Positions 1 through 8,300 of a DNA stretch of 9,127 nt are shown here, one piece after another. The position numbers were made by a program, and so were the translations under genes. Source of the DNA: GCA-2723085 sp042093455 (GTDB lineage: Bacteria > Bacteroidota > Bacteroidia > Flavobacteriales_D > Parvicellaceae); the NCBI GenBank assembly GCA_042093455.1, contig JBELEU010000074.1:1-9127 (forward strand), written 5' to 3'. Numbering within the stretch: the first letter of the stretch is position 1; every line of letters begins with the position of its first letter. The notes beneath the pieces were generated by a model. It saw only the letters and a list, made by a program, of their open reading frames with translations. It did not search any database and was not told the origin of the DNA.

Positions 1-483
1 GCTGTAATCACTAACCCTGGAATCATTTTGGGACCAGGAGACTGGAGTAGGTCTAGCACTACATTTTTTAAAAGTGTAAAAAAAGGACTTTCTTACTATC
101 CAGTTGGAAAAAATGGTTTTGTTGATGTTAGAGATGTCTCAAAATCAATCATTCAGTTAACCAAAAGCAATATTAGTGCTGAAAAATATATAATTGTTGC
201 AGAAAACAGTTCATACGAAAAAATATTTAAAGCTATTGCCTCTTCATTTAAAATACCAATACCTAACAAAAAGGCAACCCCATTTTTATTGGAAATTGCT
301 TGGAGATACGAAGGTTTAAAAAAACTATTTTCATCAAGAAAGCCATCCATAACAAAAGAAACAGCAAGAACATCTTCGATGGAAAATATTTATAAAAATA
401 ATAAAATAATAAATGAACTAAACTATGAGTTTAATAGTATTGAAGAGGCTATTAAAAATGCAATAGGCTATTTTAAAAACTAA
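1..483 (+). CDS. NAD-dependent epimerase/dehydratase, 3' part (5' end outside window)
   Basis: The frame is open from the first base and codes for 160 visible residues, so the gene starts upstream of the window. The TTG at base 28 is an internal Leu codon, not the start. The fragment begins with an N-P-G-I-I-L-G-P-G-D-W stretch, followed after about 25 residues by G-F-V-D-V-R-D-V; both are typical of the C-terminal half of extended short-chain dehydrogenases (NAD-dependent epimerase or dihydroflavonol-4-reductase-like family). The Rossmann glycine motif and the catalytic Tyr-x-x-x-Lys would lie upstream, so neither cofactor binding nor catalysis can be checked here. The substrate is unknown; family members act on nucleotide sugars or reduce keto groups on small molecules in the cytoplasm. 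The TAA stop lies inside the 3' end of the convergent threonine aldolase gene, an 11-bp overlap. The family call is firm; the specific reaction is not. Confidence 0.85.
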   Translation, partial: AVITNPGIILGPGDWSRSSTTFFKSVKKGLSYYPVGKNGFVDVRDVSKSIIQLTKSNISAEKYIIVAENSSYEKIFKAIASSFKIPIPNKKATPFLLEIAWRYEGLKKLFSSRKPSITKETARTSSMENIYKNNKIINELNYEFNSIEEAIKNAIGYFKN

Positions 484-1483
484 GTGCATCAACTACTTTT
501 TCTGTAGTTTCTTTACTTATTTCAAGGTGAGTTACTATTCTGACTCTGCCCTTCCCAAATGGAATTATTCTAATATTTTTTTGTTTCAATAGCTCGACAA
601 AATCACTGTTGTTTTTATCTTCATTTAAGTAGCCTACTACTATATTTGTTTCTACAGGGAGAACGCTATTAATCCAAGTACATTTCTGCAAGGCTTGACC
701 AATCATTTTAGCATGTAAATGATCGTTTTTTAGTCTCTCAATATTATTTTCTAAAGCAAAAATACCAGCAGCAGCAACAAGTCCAACCTGTCTCATCCCT
801 CCACCAAACACCTTTCTCACTCGTCTAGCTTTTTTGATGAAATTTTTATTACCAATTAATACTGAACCAAGAGGAGCTCCCAAGCCTTTTGAAAGGCAAA
901 TTGAAATGGAATTAAAAACATCACCATATTCGAGCATGTTTTCATTGTTCTTGATTATTGCATTAAAAATTCTAGCTCCGTCCAAATGAAGAGGTAAATC
1001 ATTTTTTTTACATATTTCAGCTATTTCTTTCATTTCTTTCATTGAATAACAAACACCTCCTCCTCTGTTGCTAGTGTTCTCTAATGAAACCAACTTAGAA
1101 ACAGGATAATGAACATCATCTGGATTAATGTTTTCAACAACATCTTGGCTTGTGATTAAACCACTTTCTCCATCAATTAATCTCACAGAAGCACCAGAAT
1201 TTTTAGCAATTCCACCTCCTTCATAGTTGTAAATATGTGACTCTCTGCTGCAAATAACCTCATCACCAGGGTTAAGATGAATATTTAATGCAATTTGATT
1301 GGTCATAGTACCTGAAGGACAAAACAAACCAGCATCCATACCAAACATTTTAGACAATCTATTTTCCAAATCAGTAACTGTAGGATCTTCTTCAAAGACA
1401 TCATCACCAAGTTTTGCTTTTAACATAGCTTGCTTCATTTTGTCCGTAGGCTTAGTTACAGTATCACTTCTTAGATCAATCAT
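473..1483 (-). CDS. ltaE: low-specificity L-threonine aldolase
   Basis: This 336-residue protein has the usual length for the family and begins M-I-D-L-R-S-D-T-V-T-K-P, the standard N-terminus of PLP-dependent threonine aldolases. The family cleaves L-threonine or L-allo-threonine to glycine and acetaldehyde in the cytoplasm. Visible active-site features are the PLP Schiff-base lysine K199 in L-S-K-G-L-G-A-P-L-G-S, L-D-G-A-R at 167-171 with D168 for the PLP ring nitrogen, H83 in E-S-H-I-Y-N-Y-E, and H125 in D-D-V-H-Y-P followed by L-E-N-T. The last two match the two conserved histidines known from the E. coli enzyme (H83 and H126). The ATG start is well placed, with no plausible longer N-terminus. 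The gene converges on the epimerase with an 11-bp 3' overlap and diverges from the S8 peptidase across 39 bp. No truncation or missing key residue is seen. Whether it prefers threonine or allo-threonine cannot be read from the sequence. Confidence 0.95.
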   Translation of the reverse strand: MIDLRSDTVTKPTDKMKQAMLKAKLGDDVFEEDPTVTDLENRLSKMFGMDAGLFCPSGTMTNQIALNIHLNPGDEVICSRESHIYNYEGGGIAKNSGASVRLIDGESGLITSQDVVENINPDDVHYPVSKLVSLENTSNRGGGVCYSMKEMKEIAEICKKNDLPLHLDGARIFNAIIKNNENMLEYGDVFNSISICLSKGLGAPLGSVLIGNKNFIKKARRVRKVFGGGMRQVGLVAAAGIFALENNIERLKNDHLHAKMIGQALQKCTWINSVLPVETNIVVGYLNEDKNNSDFVELLKQKNIRIIPFGKGRVRIVTHLEISKETTEKVVDALSF

Positions 1484-1522
1484 TTTATTAGTTTATTTAT
1501 CAGAATCCTCTAAATTTATAGA
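1484..1522. other. divergent intergenic region, threonine aldolase / S8 peptidase
   Basis: These 39 bp hold whatever start-proximal signals both divergent genes have, unless promoters lie within the opposite coding region. The self-complementary octamer TAAATTTA at 1511-1518 is one mismatch from the Bacteroidota -7 consensus TAnnTTTG on either strand. It would leave a leader of about 20 nt for the aldolase but almost none for the peptidase. No matching -33 element is clear, so I do not call a promoter. Confidence 0.4.
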
Positions 1523-3187
1523 ATGAATCGATATACTACAACTCTGTTATTAATTTTAATAGCTAATCTTTCCATTTTAGGTCAAAATAAATACTGGGTT
1601 TTTTTAAATGACAAGCAAATCAATGACTATGACTATCATTCATATCTAGATGAAAAAGCAATTGAACGTAGGGTTAAAATAAATTACTCTTTAAGTGATT
1701 TCACAGATTTACCAGTAAATAATGAATATGTAAAAGACCTTGACCAATACGTTTTAGAAATTACAGGGAAATCTAGATGGTTCAATGCCATTGCATGTTT
1801 TATTGATGACAATCAATTATCAACAATCAATGACTTGCCATATGTGAAAGAAATTCAAAAAATGCACTATCAACAAGTTTTAACAACTTATGATTCAATT
1901 TCTACAGGTGAAAAAAACTTATTAAAGGGGCAGTTAGAATCTTTAGAAGGGGACTTATTTAGATCAAAAAATATTACTGGGAAAGGAGTTAGAATATGTG
2001 TAATTGACGGAGGGTTTAAAAAGGCAGACGTTTCAATAGCTCTTGAACACCTATATAAAAACAATCAGATCATTAAAACATGGAATTTCAATAACAATAG
2101 CCCCAATGTTTATACCAGCATTAGTCACGGAACAACTGTTTTAAGTTGTATAGCTGGATTACACAACAACCAACCAATGGGTTTAGCACAAGATGCTGAA
2201 TTTTTATTAGCAAAAACTGAAAAAATAATGGTTGAAAACAAAAGTGAAGAAGAAGATTGGTTAATGGCCGTGGAATGGGCAGACGCAAATGGAGCAGATA
2301 TTATAAACAGTTCACTAGGATACACATCAGACGAATACTTTAAAGAACAAATGGATGGAAAAACATCAATTATTTCAAGAGCAGCAAATCTAGCAGCAAA
2401 AAAAGGGATTTTAGTTTTAATTTCTGCTGGTAATTCTGGTAATAGCAAATGGAAGTATATAGGAACACCTGCTGATGCTGACAGTGTTTTTACAGTTGGA
2501 GCTCTTAACCCATGGACAGGAATTCACACAGCGTTTAGTTCTTATGGCCCTACTTCAGACAAAAGATTAAAACCCAACGCGGTAGCATATGGGCATGTAA
2601 TGGGTTACAATTTTAAAAATGGCATTCATGAGACTCAAGGAACCTCATTTTCTTGCCCAATATTAGCTGGGTTTGCAGCATGTGTAATGCAACAATACCC
2701 CAAAATGACAAATATGGAAGTTTTTGAATCACTTGAAAAAAGCAGTCATTTATACCCTTATTTTGATTATGCTCATGGATATGGGCTTCCAAAAGCAAGT
2801 TATTTTTTAACTGACGGATTTTTTACAGCATTGTACAATTCTACTTTTGAAGTGATTGAAGATGAAAATACCATTTCAATCAAAATCAAAGATGAATATT
2901 TTAGTCCAACGCATCATTTTTCAAGAAAAACTCATGAAAATTCATTAAGACATACTTTTAAAAATTTCCACATCAATAACAGCTCTTATTCATCAAGACT
3001 AACCAATGTAATAGACCGTTCTGGTGAATTGTTTTATTTTCATGTTGAAAATATTGATGGATACTTAGACCAATACGAAGTTTTAGCTGTTAATAAAAAA
3101 GAAATATTGAGTGTTTCTAAAAACGATTTCAAAAACAAAACTATAAGGTTTTATTACAAAAATTATTTATATGAAAAGCAACTATAA
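1523..3187 (+). CDS. secreted S8 (subtilisin-like) serine peptidase without a T9SS tail
   Basis: The 554-residue product has a hydrophobic N-terminal signal (residues about 5-20, probable cleavage after I-L-G-Q or nearby). An inhibitor-like prodomain follows at about 22-115, starting N-K-Y-W-V-F-L-N-D-K and containing the A-I-E-R-R motif common in Bacteroidota S8 precursors. The subtilase core spans about 150-425. All catalytic elements are present: Asp162 in V-I-D-G-G, His202 in S-H-G-T, oxyanion Asn304 in S-A-G-N-S-G, and Ser375 in G-T-S-F-S-C-P. It should be an active endopeptidase after prodomain removal, acting in the periplasm or outside the cell. After the core come about 125 residues I cannot assign; they lack the Y-P-N-P motif and C-terminal pattern of T9SS sorting domains that I would expect in many relatives. 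The ATG is preceded by only 39 bp, and no clear ribosome binding site is visible. The stop overlaps the next gene by 17 bp, which suggests an operon. Natural substrate unknown. Confidence 0.92.
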   Translation: MNRYTTTLLLILIANLSILGQNKYWVFLNDKQINDYDYHSYLDEKAIERRVKINYSLSDFTDLPVNNEYVKDLDQYVLEITGKSRWFNAIACFIDDNQLSTINDLPYVKEIQKMHYQQVLTTYDSISTGEKNLLKGQLESLEGDLFRSKNITGKGVRICVIDGGFKKADVSIALEHLYKNNQIIKTWNFNNNSPNVYTSISHGTTVLSCIAGLHNNQPMGLAQDAEFLLAKTEKIMVENKSEEEDWLMAVEWADANGADIINSSLGYTSDEYFKEQMDGKTSIISRAANLAAKKGILVLISAGNSGNSKWKYIGTPADADSVFTVGALNPWTGIHTAFSSYGPTSDKRLKPNAVAYGHVMGYNFKNGIHETQGTSFSCPILAGFAACVMQQYPKMTNMEVFESLEKSSHLYPYFDYAHGYGLPKASYFLTDGFFTALYNSTFEVIEDENTISIKIKDEYFSPTHHFSRKTHENSLRHTFKNFHINNSSYSSRLTNVIDRSGELFYFHVENIDGYLDQYEVLAVNKKEILSVSKNDFKNKTIRFYYKNYLYEKQL

Positions 3188-3899
3188 ATTTCTTACAATT
3201 TTCACGCTTTTGGTTTGTTATTATACAAACAATGCACAAGAAATTTTGCTTTTTGAGAATACTCCTATAAGCTTTGAAGAAATTGATGAAGATTTTGGTC
3301 CTAACAGAAAGAAATTTAACTTTTTATCAATAGGGTTTGGAACACCCTTACCCTTAAAAATTGGGTCAGAAGAAAACCTACCCACACAATTTGGTGTTTA
3401 TTTCATGTTTAATAAAAACTATAAATTAAAAATTAATAACCTGTTGGCCTTATATTCAAATTTGGGCTACTCTTCATCTCGGTACTACTTAAATGAAAAC
3501 AATAGGTTCGTAATGCCCATTCAATCTCTAGATGCTGAAAAAATAAGTTATTTAATAAGAAATTTAAAATCGAATTTGGGCTTACAAATAAATATGAAAA
3601 GAAAAAGAGGCAATCAATTTGGTAAATATATTAATCTAGGCATTTATGGAAATTGGATATTTCATCACAAACTTAAATATGAATACCCTAATTCCAATCT
3701 TAAAATCCACAAAAACAATTTAAGTTATTTGGAGAAATTTAATTTCGGATTATCGGCAAAATTGGGCATTAAAAAGAATGCAATTTTTATAAAATATAGA
3801 CTTTCTGACATGTTCAAATCAAATCAAACTGATCTATTAGAAATACCTAGAATTTTAGCAGGACTTGAACTGGATATTTTTTCAAAAAATTACAGATAA
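3171..3899 (+). CDS. small outer-membrane beta-barrel protein
   Basis: The 242-residue product has a signal peptide (hydrophobic stretch about 7-18, probable cleavage near N-N-A-Q at about 20-23). The mature region has no transmembrane helix but many short alternating polar/hydrophobic strands, for example F-L-S-I-G-F-G at about 51-57, Q-F-G-V-Y-F-M-F, L-G-I-Y-G-N-W-I-F, A-I-F-I-K-Y-R-L and I-L-A-G-L-E-L-D-I-F near the end. This pattern, with a terminal strand ending in an aromatic residue a few positions from the C-terminus, fits an eight-strand-type barrel of the Bacteroidota porin-like/OmpW-size class. The ATG sits inside the last codons of the S8 peptidase gene in a different frame (17-bp overlap), so translation is probably coupled. 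The two products may act together in the envelope, but nothing in the sequence proves contact. The size resembles PorT, a T9SS component, yet I see no motif that would justify that name. Specific function unknown. Confidence 0.75.
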   Translation: MKSNYKFLTIFTLLVCYYTNNAQEILLFENTPISFEEIDEDFGPNRKKFNFLSIGFGTPLPLKIGSEENLPTQFGVYFMFNKNYKLKINNLLALYSNLGYSSSRYYLNENNRFVMPIQSLDAEKISYLIRNLKSNLGLQINMKRKRGNQFGKYINLGIYGNWIFHHKLKYEYPNSNLKIHKNNLSYLEKFNFGLSAKLGIKKNAIFIKYRLSDMFKSNQTDLLEIPRILAGLELDIFSKNYR

Positions 3900-4904
3900 T
3901 TAGTGCATTATTTTAAAAATCATTTCTTTTAAAATCTCATCATCTTTAACTGAGCTATTATTGACTCCTTTGCTCATAAGGTCGTAGTGTCTTAAGTAAC
4001 TAAATATTTTAGCTAATTTACCTTTAGAATAAAATCTAGAAGCCTGTTCATATTGTTTCAAAAAATATGGGTTCACGCCAATTTTTCCAGCTAATTGAGC
4101 ATTACTCAATTGATTAACATAAAAATGATATTTCATCAATTTAGTGAAAAAGGAATATAAGTTACCAAGAGTCAAAACCAATGGATAATTTTTAGGGTTG
4201 TTTGCAAAATGTTTTGCAATGAAATTTGCTTTCTGAATATTCTTTGCAGCAATTGCATTTTGCAATTCAAAAAGATTAAAATCTTTTGAAAACCCTACAT
4301 GCTTTTGTATAATATCAACATCAATTGTTTGATTTTCATCAACAAGTAGTTTTAATTTTTGGAGTGTTGAATCTATTGATGATAAATCACTACCAAGAAA
4401 TTCACTTATCAGAATTGAAGCTTTTTGATCCATCTTAAGTTGATACTTTTTTGCACAACCCATGACCCAATCAGGAATCTGGTAATCTTTAACTGCTTCT
4501 AAATCAACAATGAAATTATTTTTAGCCAGAAGTTTACCAATTGCTTTACGCTTGTCAAGCTTTTTATTTTTAAAATTAAAAACTAAAACAGTGGTTGGGA
4601 CCGGGTCTTTAAAATAACTCTCGAAACTATCTATATACCTATTTAAATGCTGAGCCTCCTTGACTATAATTAACTGATACGAAGACATCAATGGATATCG
4701 TTTAGCAGCATCAATGATTTGATCTGCTGAACTATCTTTACCGTAAAATATAGTTTGATTGAAATCCCTTTCCGATTCATCTAAAACCTTCTCTATTAAT
4801 AGAGAAGTTATTTCATCAATATAGTGAGCATTGTCACCTTGCAAAAAATAAACAGGAAGATACTGAGTACTATTTATAGACTGTATTACTTCGTTATATT
4901 TCAA
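3900..4904 (-). CDS. holA: DNA polymerase III subunit delta
   Basis: This 334-residue protein has the usual length for the delta subunit of the clamp-loader complex, which opens the beta sliding clamp during chromosome replication. The N-terminus carries L-P-V-Y-F-L-Q-G-D (residues about 16-24) followed by Y-I-D-E-I, the characteristic opening of Bacteroidota HolA. Further in are Y-P-L-M-S-S-Y-Q-L-I-I-V-K-E-A (about 69-83) and the lysine-rich F-K-N-K-K-L-D-K-R-K segment near 110-120. The C-terminal half is helical and resembles the clamp-loader collar. As expected for delta, no ATP-binding P-loop is visible. The start is TTG at 4904-4902: the in-frame upstream codons run to a TGA without an ATG, and the usual position of Met before the first helix supports this TTG. 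Its stop codon abuts that of the convergent barrel gene with no intervening base. It diverges from the HsdR-N-like gene, a pairing I recall as common in Bacteroidota. Confidence 0.93.
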   Translation of the reverse strand: MKYNEVIQSINSTQYLPVYFLQGDNAHYIDEITSLLIEKVLDESERDFNQTIFYGKDSSADQIIDAAKRYPLMSSYQLIIVKEAQHLNRYIDSFESYFKDPVPTTVLVFNFKNKKLDKRKAIGKLLAKNNFIVDLEAVKDYQIPDWVMGCAKKYQLKMDQKASILISEFLGSDLSSIDSTLQKLKLLVDENQTIDVDIIQKHVGFSKDFNLFELQNAIAAKNIQKANFIAKHFANNPKNYPLVLTLGNLYSFFTKLMKYHFYVNQLSNAQLAGKIGVNPYFLKQYEQASRFYSKGKLAKIFSYLRHYDLMSKGVNNSSVKDDEILKEMIFKIMH

Positions 4905-4935
4905 AACATTAACTTTAACATCATAAATAATTCAA
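4905..4935. other. divergent intergenic region, holA / HsdR-N-like gene
   Basis: Only 31 bp separate the two TTG start codons. The stretch is AT-rich with no clear Shine-Dalgarno sequence for either gene and no convincing -7/-33 pair. On the minus strand a seven-codon reading frame (ATG at 4924-4922, stop TGA at 4903-4901) ends by overlapping the holA start codon in another frame. It could be a tiny leader peptide aiding restart at the TTG, or chance. Confidence 0.4.
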
Positions 4936-5373
4936 TTGAATCCAAAAGAAAAATATACACTAAAATCTAAAGTAATCAATTCTAAAGAATACTTATTTGA
5001 TGAGCTTAGAAAAAAATGGGTTTTGACAACTCCTGAAGAAAAAGTTCGACAATTTTTCTGGAAATTTTTACACTTTGAAAAAAATTATCCAAAAAGTTTA
5101 ATTGCAATTGAAAAAAAAATAATTGTTAACCAGCTTACAAAGAGAATAGACATTTTAATATATGACAAAAAAGGAAAGCCTAACATTATTGTTGAATGTA
5201 AATCACCAGATGTTAAAATTTCTGAAAACACAATGCATCAAATTTTGAATTACCAATCTAGTTTGCAGGCAAAACTACTAGTTATGACAAACGGTATTGA
5301 AACCTACTGCCTTAATATTGACTACAAACTAAACCAAAGCAATTATTTAAATACGATTCCTGATTATTCTTAA
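4936..5373 (+). CDS. standalone HsdR N-terminal-type PD-(D/E)XK protein
   Basis: The 145-residue product matches the N-terminal nuclease domain of type I restriction enzyme R subunits as a free-standing protein. The motif T-P-E-E-K-V-R-Q lies at 32-39. The nuclease-like core is R-I-D-I-L-I-Y-D at 70-77 followed by I-I-V-E-C-K-S-P at 84-91, so the probable metal-binding and catalytic residues are D72, E87 and K89, all intact. No helicase domain follows, and no hsdM or hsdS gene is in the window, so this is not evidence of a restriction system. The protein is cytoplasmic with no signal peptide. No ATG is available: the in-frame codons after the upstream TAA are ATA ATT CAA TTG, so TTG at 4936 is the likeliest start, and ATT at 4930 would give an M-Q-L-N start like relatives as I remember them. 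It lies beside holA, hinting at a DNA repair or replication role, but function is not established. The large S8 gene follows after 20 bp. Confidence 0.85.
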   Translation: MNPKEKYTLKSKVINSKEYLFDELRKKWVLTTPEEKVRQFFWKFLHFEKNYPKSLIAIEKKIIVNQLTKRIDILIYDKKGKPNIIVECKSPDVKISENTMHQILNYQSSLQAKLLVMTNGIETYCLNIDYKLNQSNYLNTIPDYS

Positions 5374-5393
5374 TTTTTTGTAAATTCATTTCA

Positions 5394-8300
5394 ATGAAAA
5401 AATTCTTTTTACTCATAGTTTTATTTATTGGAGCCATCACTATGCTTTCTCAATCCACGTTTCCAATTGAAAAGTCTAGTTTTAACAGTGAGTTTAAAAA
5501 TTTATTCTCAAAAACTAATGTTGGTTTTTTTGTAAAAGGAAAAAGGAACGATGTTCAATCGCTTTGTGAATCATACAGAGGAAAATACATAAGCTCCATA
5601 AAAGGTTGGCACTACATTAGAATCTCTCCCTCAAATATTATTGACTTTACAAATGAAAAACAAATAACTCAACATTATATTCCACTGGAAATTGGCGAGC
5701 CGCATAATGACACAATGCGAGTCAACAATCGAATCAATGATGTACACAATGGCTCATCACCTTTATCATCTCCATACACTGGAAATGGTGTAGTTATTGG
5801 ATTTATTGATACAGGTATTGATTTCAATAATGCAGATTTTAAGAATGCTGATGGTTCAACCAGAATAATATCTTTATGGGACCAAACTATTACAGGAACT
5901 TCTACTAAATTTGGTTATGGTACAGATTGGGACAGTACAGAGATTAATGCTGGGTTACCTAGCGCTCATAATGATCAATACGGTCATGGGACAACGGTAG
6001 CCGGAGCAGGTGCAGGAAACGGCTTAGCAAACGGCAGAAACAAAGGTGTCGCATTTAATTCTGATATTATTATAGTTGAAGTTGATTTTGGAACCAATTT
6101 CTTATCCAATGTACAAGATGCCACAGAATATATTTACAGAATTGCAGATTCTTTAGGAAAGCCATGTGTTATTAATGCAAGTGCTGGAACATATTTTGGA
6201 TCTCACGATGGACTAGACCCAAATGCTTTATATATTGACAGCTTAATAAATGCATCACCAGGTCATTTATTTGTTTGTTCTGCAGGAAATAAAGGGGGAA
6301 ATAGTTTTCACCTGCAACATAACTCAACTACAAATGACACTTTATTTACACTTTTCAAACACAACCCCAGCTTGAATTATGCTCCCTACGGGTGTGTACC
6401 TTATTGCTATGGCTCAAATTCTGTTCATCTAAAAGGATATGCTGATGTTACTAGCTTCAACTCTGTTGAAATTGCCATGAGTGCCTATTCAGGAAGTCAC
6501 AAATCTGGCACCTCAAGTTATTTTACACTCGCTGATTATTTAGCTGGTAACCTATATACAGATAATTACGGAGCCTATGTAGATTCTATTGTAAATAACA
6601 ACAATGAAAGAATTGGTTTGCAATTTGTATTTGCATCATTATTGTACGGTTCAGTTTATGAGTTTGAAATTATAGTAAGTCCTGATTCTGTAACAAATTA
6701 CATGTGGGGGCTCAACACAACAGGAAATGGCAAATGTGACATTTGGTCTGATGCTGTTACTTATAACAAATCTGACATGGTTAAGTCATCAGACAGTGAT
6801 TTCCCATTTATTTCAAAGCCAGTAAATTATGCTGATCCTGATACTTTACAAAACATGTGTAGCTCGTTTCAATGTTCTCCCAATGTAATAACTGTAGCTA
6901 ATTACAATAACGAAAGTGGATACATAAACAACGAAGGAAATTGGGTTAACTTAGGAGGGAATAGAGGAGAAATTGCATTATCTTCTGGAACAGGACCAAC
7001 AAGAAATGGAGGATTAAAACCTGATTTAGCTGCTTCAGGCCAAGCTACTGTCAGCTCCTACCCTAGCTATCTTTTATCTTTTTTTACTGATGCTCAACTT
7101 GGACAAGGTGGGCTCCATTACAAAAATGGAGGCACATCTATGGCAAGTCCTGTAGTAGCTGGAGTTGCAGCACTTTATCTTGAAAAATGCAATCTTGCTA
7201 CAAATGACAAATTCAAAGCAGATTTAATTAATTCTGTTTACACAGATTCATGGGTTGGATCAACTCCGAATTATTCATTTGGTTACGGAAAACTTGATGG
7301 TTTTGCAACACTTGTAAATTCAGTTTCAAATGACACCACAACTATTAACGCTTGTAATAACTTTTCTTGGAAATCAAAAACATATGACACAACAGGGATA
7401 TATTTTGACACTACTTCAAATTCTTTTGGGTGTGATAGTATATCTGTTTTAGACCTCACCATTAATTTATCTTTTGATGATACAATACAAACAACAACAT
7501 GCAGTTCATACACATGGGATAATTCAACCTACACATCAAGTGGATTTTATACGAACACCTATTCTTCAACAACAGGATGTGACAGTATTGTAACACTTGA
7601 CCTAACAATAAACAACTCTATATCATCCAATGATCAACAACAATCCTGTAGCTCTTTTACGTGGACTAACGGAATAACTTACACATCAAGTAATAATATT
7701 GCTACTCAAACATTAACAAGTGCTGGGGGCTGCGATAGCGTCATTACATTAGACTTAACTATTTTCACTAACGACAGTGTTGTCGATACTCAGCAAGCAT
7801 GTGGAGGTTTAACTTGGCTCGATGGAATAACCTATTCCACTAATAATAATAGTGCGACACATACATTAATAAACATCAATGGCTGCGACAGTATTATCAC
7901 ACTAAATTTAACCGTTAATTCTTCTAGCAATGATACGTTAATTACTAGTTCTTGTGACTCTTACTTATGGAACGGAATTTCCTATTCAAGCACTGGAAAC
8001 TACACAGATACTTTAGTTAACATTTACGGATGTGATAGTATTTCCACCTTAATTCTTTCTTTAAGTAACTCTTATGCTGACACATTAACCATCACCTCTT
8101 GTGATTCTTACAATTGGAATGGACAAGACTATTTTTCTTCAGGTTTTTACACTGATTCACTCAGTACTTCTAACGGATGTGACAGTATTTTAAATCTTGA
8201 CTTGACCATTAACAACAGCTTTAGTGACACTGCTTATGTTGCTGAGTGTGATTCCTATTTCTGGAACAACAACACATACACTGCAAGTGGTTTTTACTCT

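Noticed and set aside
1511..1518. Palindromic TAAATTTA as a shared -7 promoter element
   Set aside because: It differs from TAnnTTTG at the last base, lies 4 nt from the peptidase start, and no -33 partner is clear; such A/T octamers are expected by chance here.
1299..1526. Plus-strand open frame of 75 codons opposite the threonine aldolase start
   Set aside because: It is antisense to the conserved N-terminus of the aldolase and shows no family pattern.
2125..2448. Minus-strand open frame of 107 codons within the first peptidase
   Set aside because: It lies opposite the catalytic His-to-Asn region of a well-supported peptidase and shows no family pattern of its own.
3876..3890. Perfect inverted repeat of A/T runs, seven bases each side of a single C, at the end of the barrel gene
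   Set aside because: A one-base centre cannot form a normal hairpin loop and the arms are only A-T pairs, so it is not a credible terminator.
3171..3899. Naming the barrel protein PorT
   Set aside because: Length and barrel pattern are similar, but these are shared by many Bacteroidota outer-membrane proteins and no PorT-specific motif was recognised.
4936..5373. Type I restriction-modification locus
   Set aside because: Only an HsdR N-terminal-type domain is present; no helicase motor, methylase or specificity gene lies nearby.
5371..5380. Possible -7 element (run of T ending in G) before the large peptidase
   Set aside because: The TA pair is not at the consensus distance from TTTG and no TTG is seen at the right distance upstream; cotranscription with the preceding gene is as likely.
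7283..7513. Minus-strand open frame of 76 codons within the large peptidase
   Set aside because: It is the antisense of the first repeat units, has no recognisable domain, and the plus strand is clearly coding.
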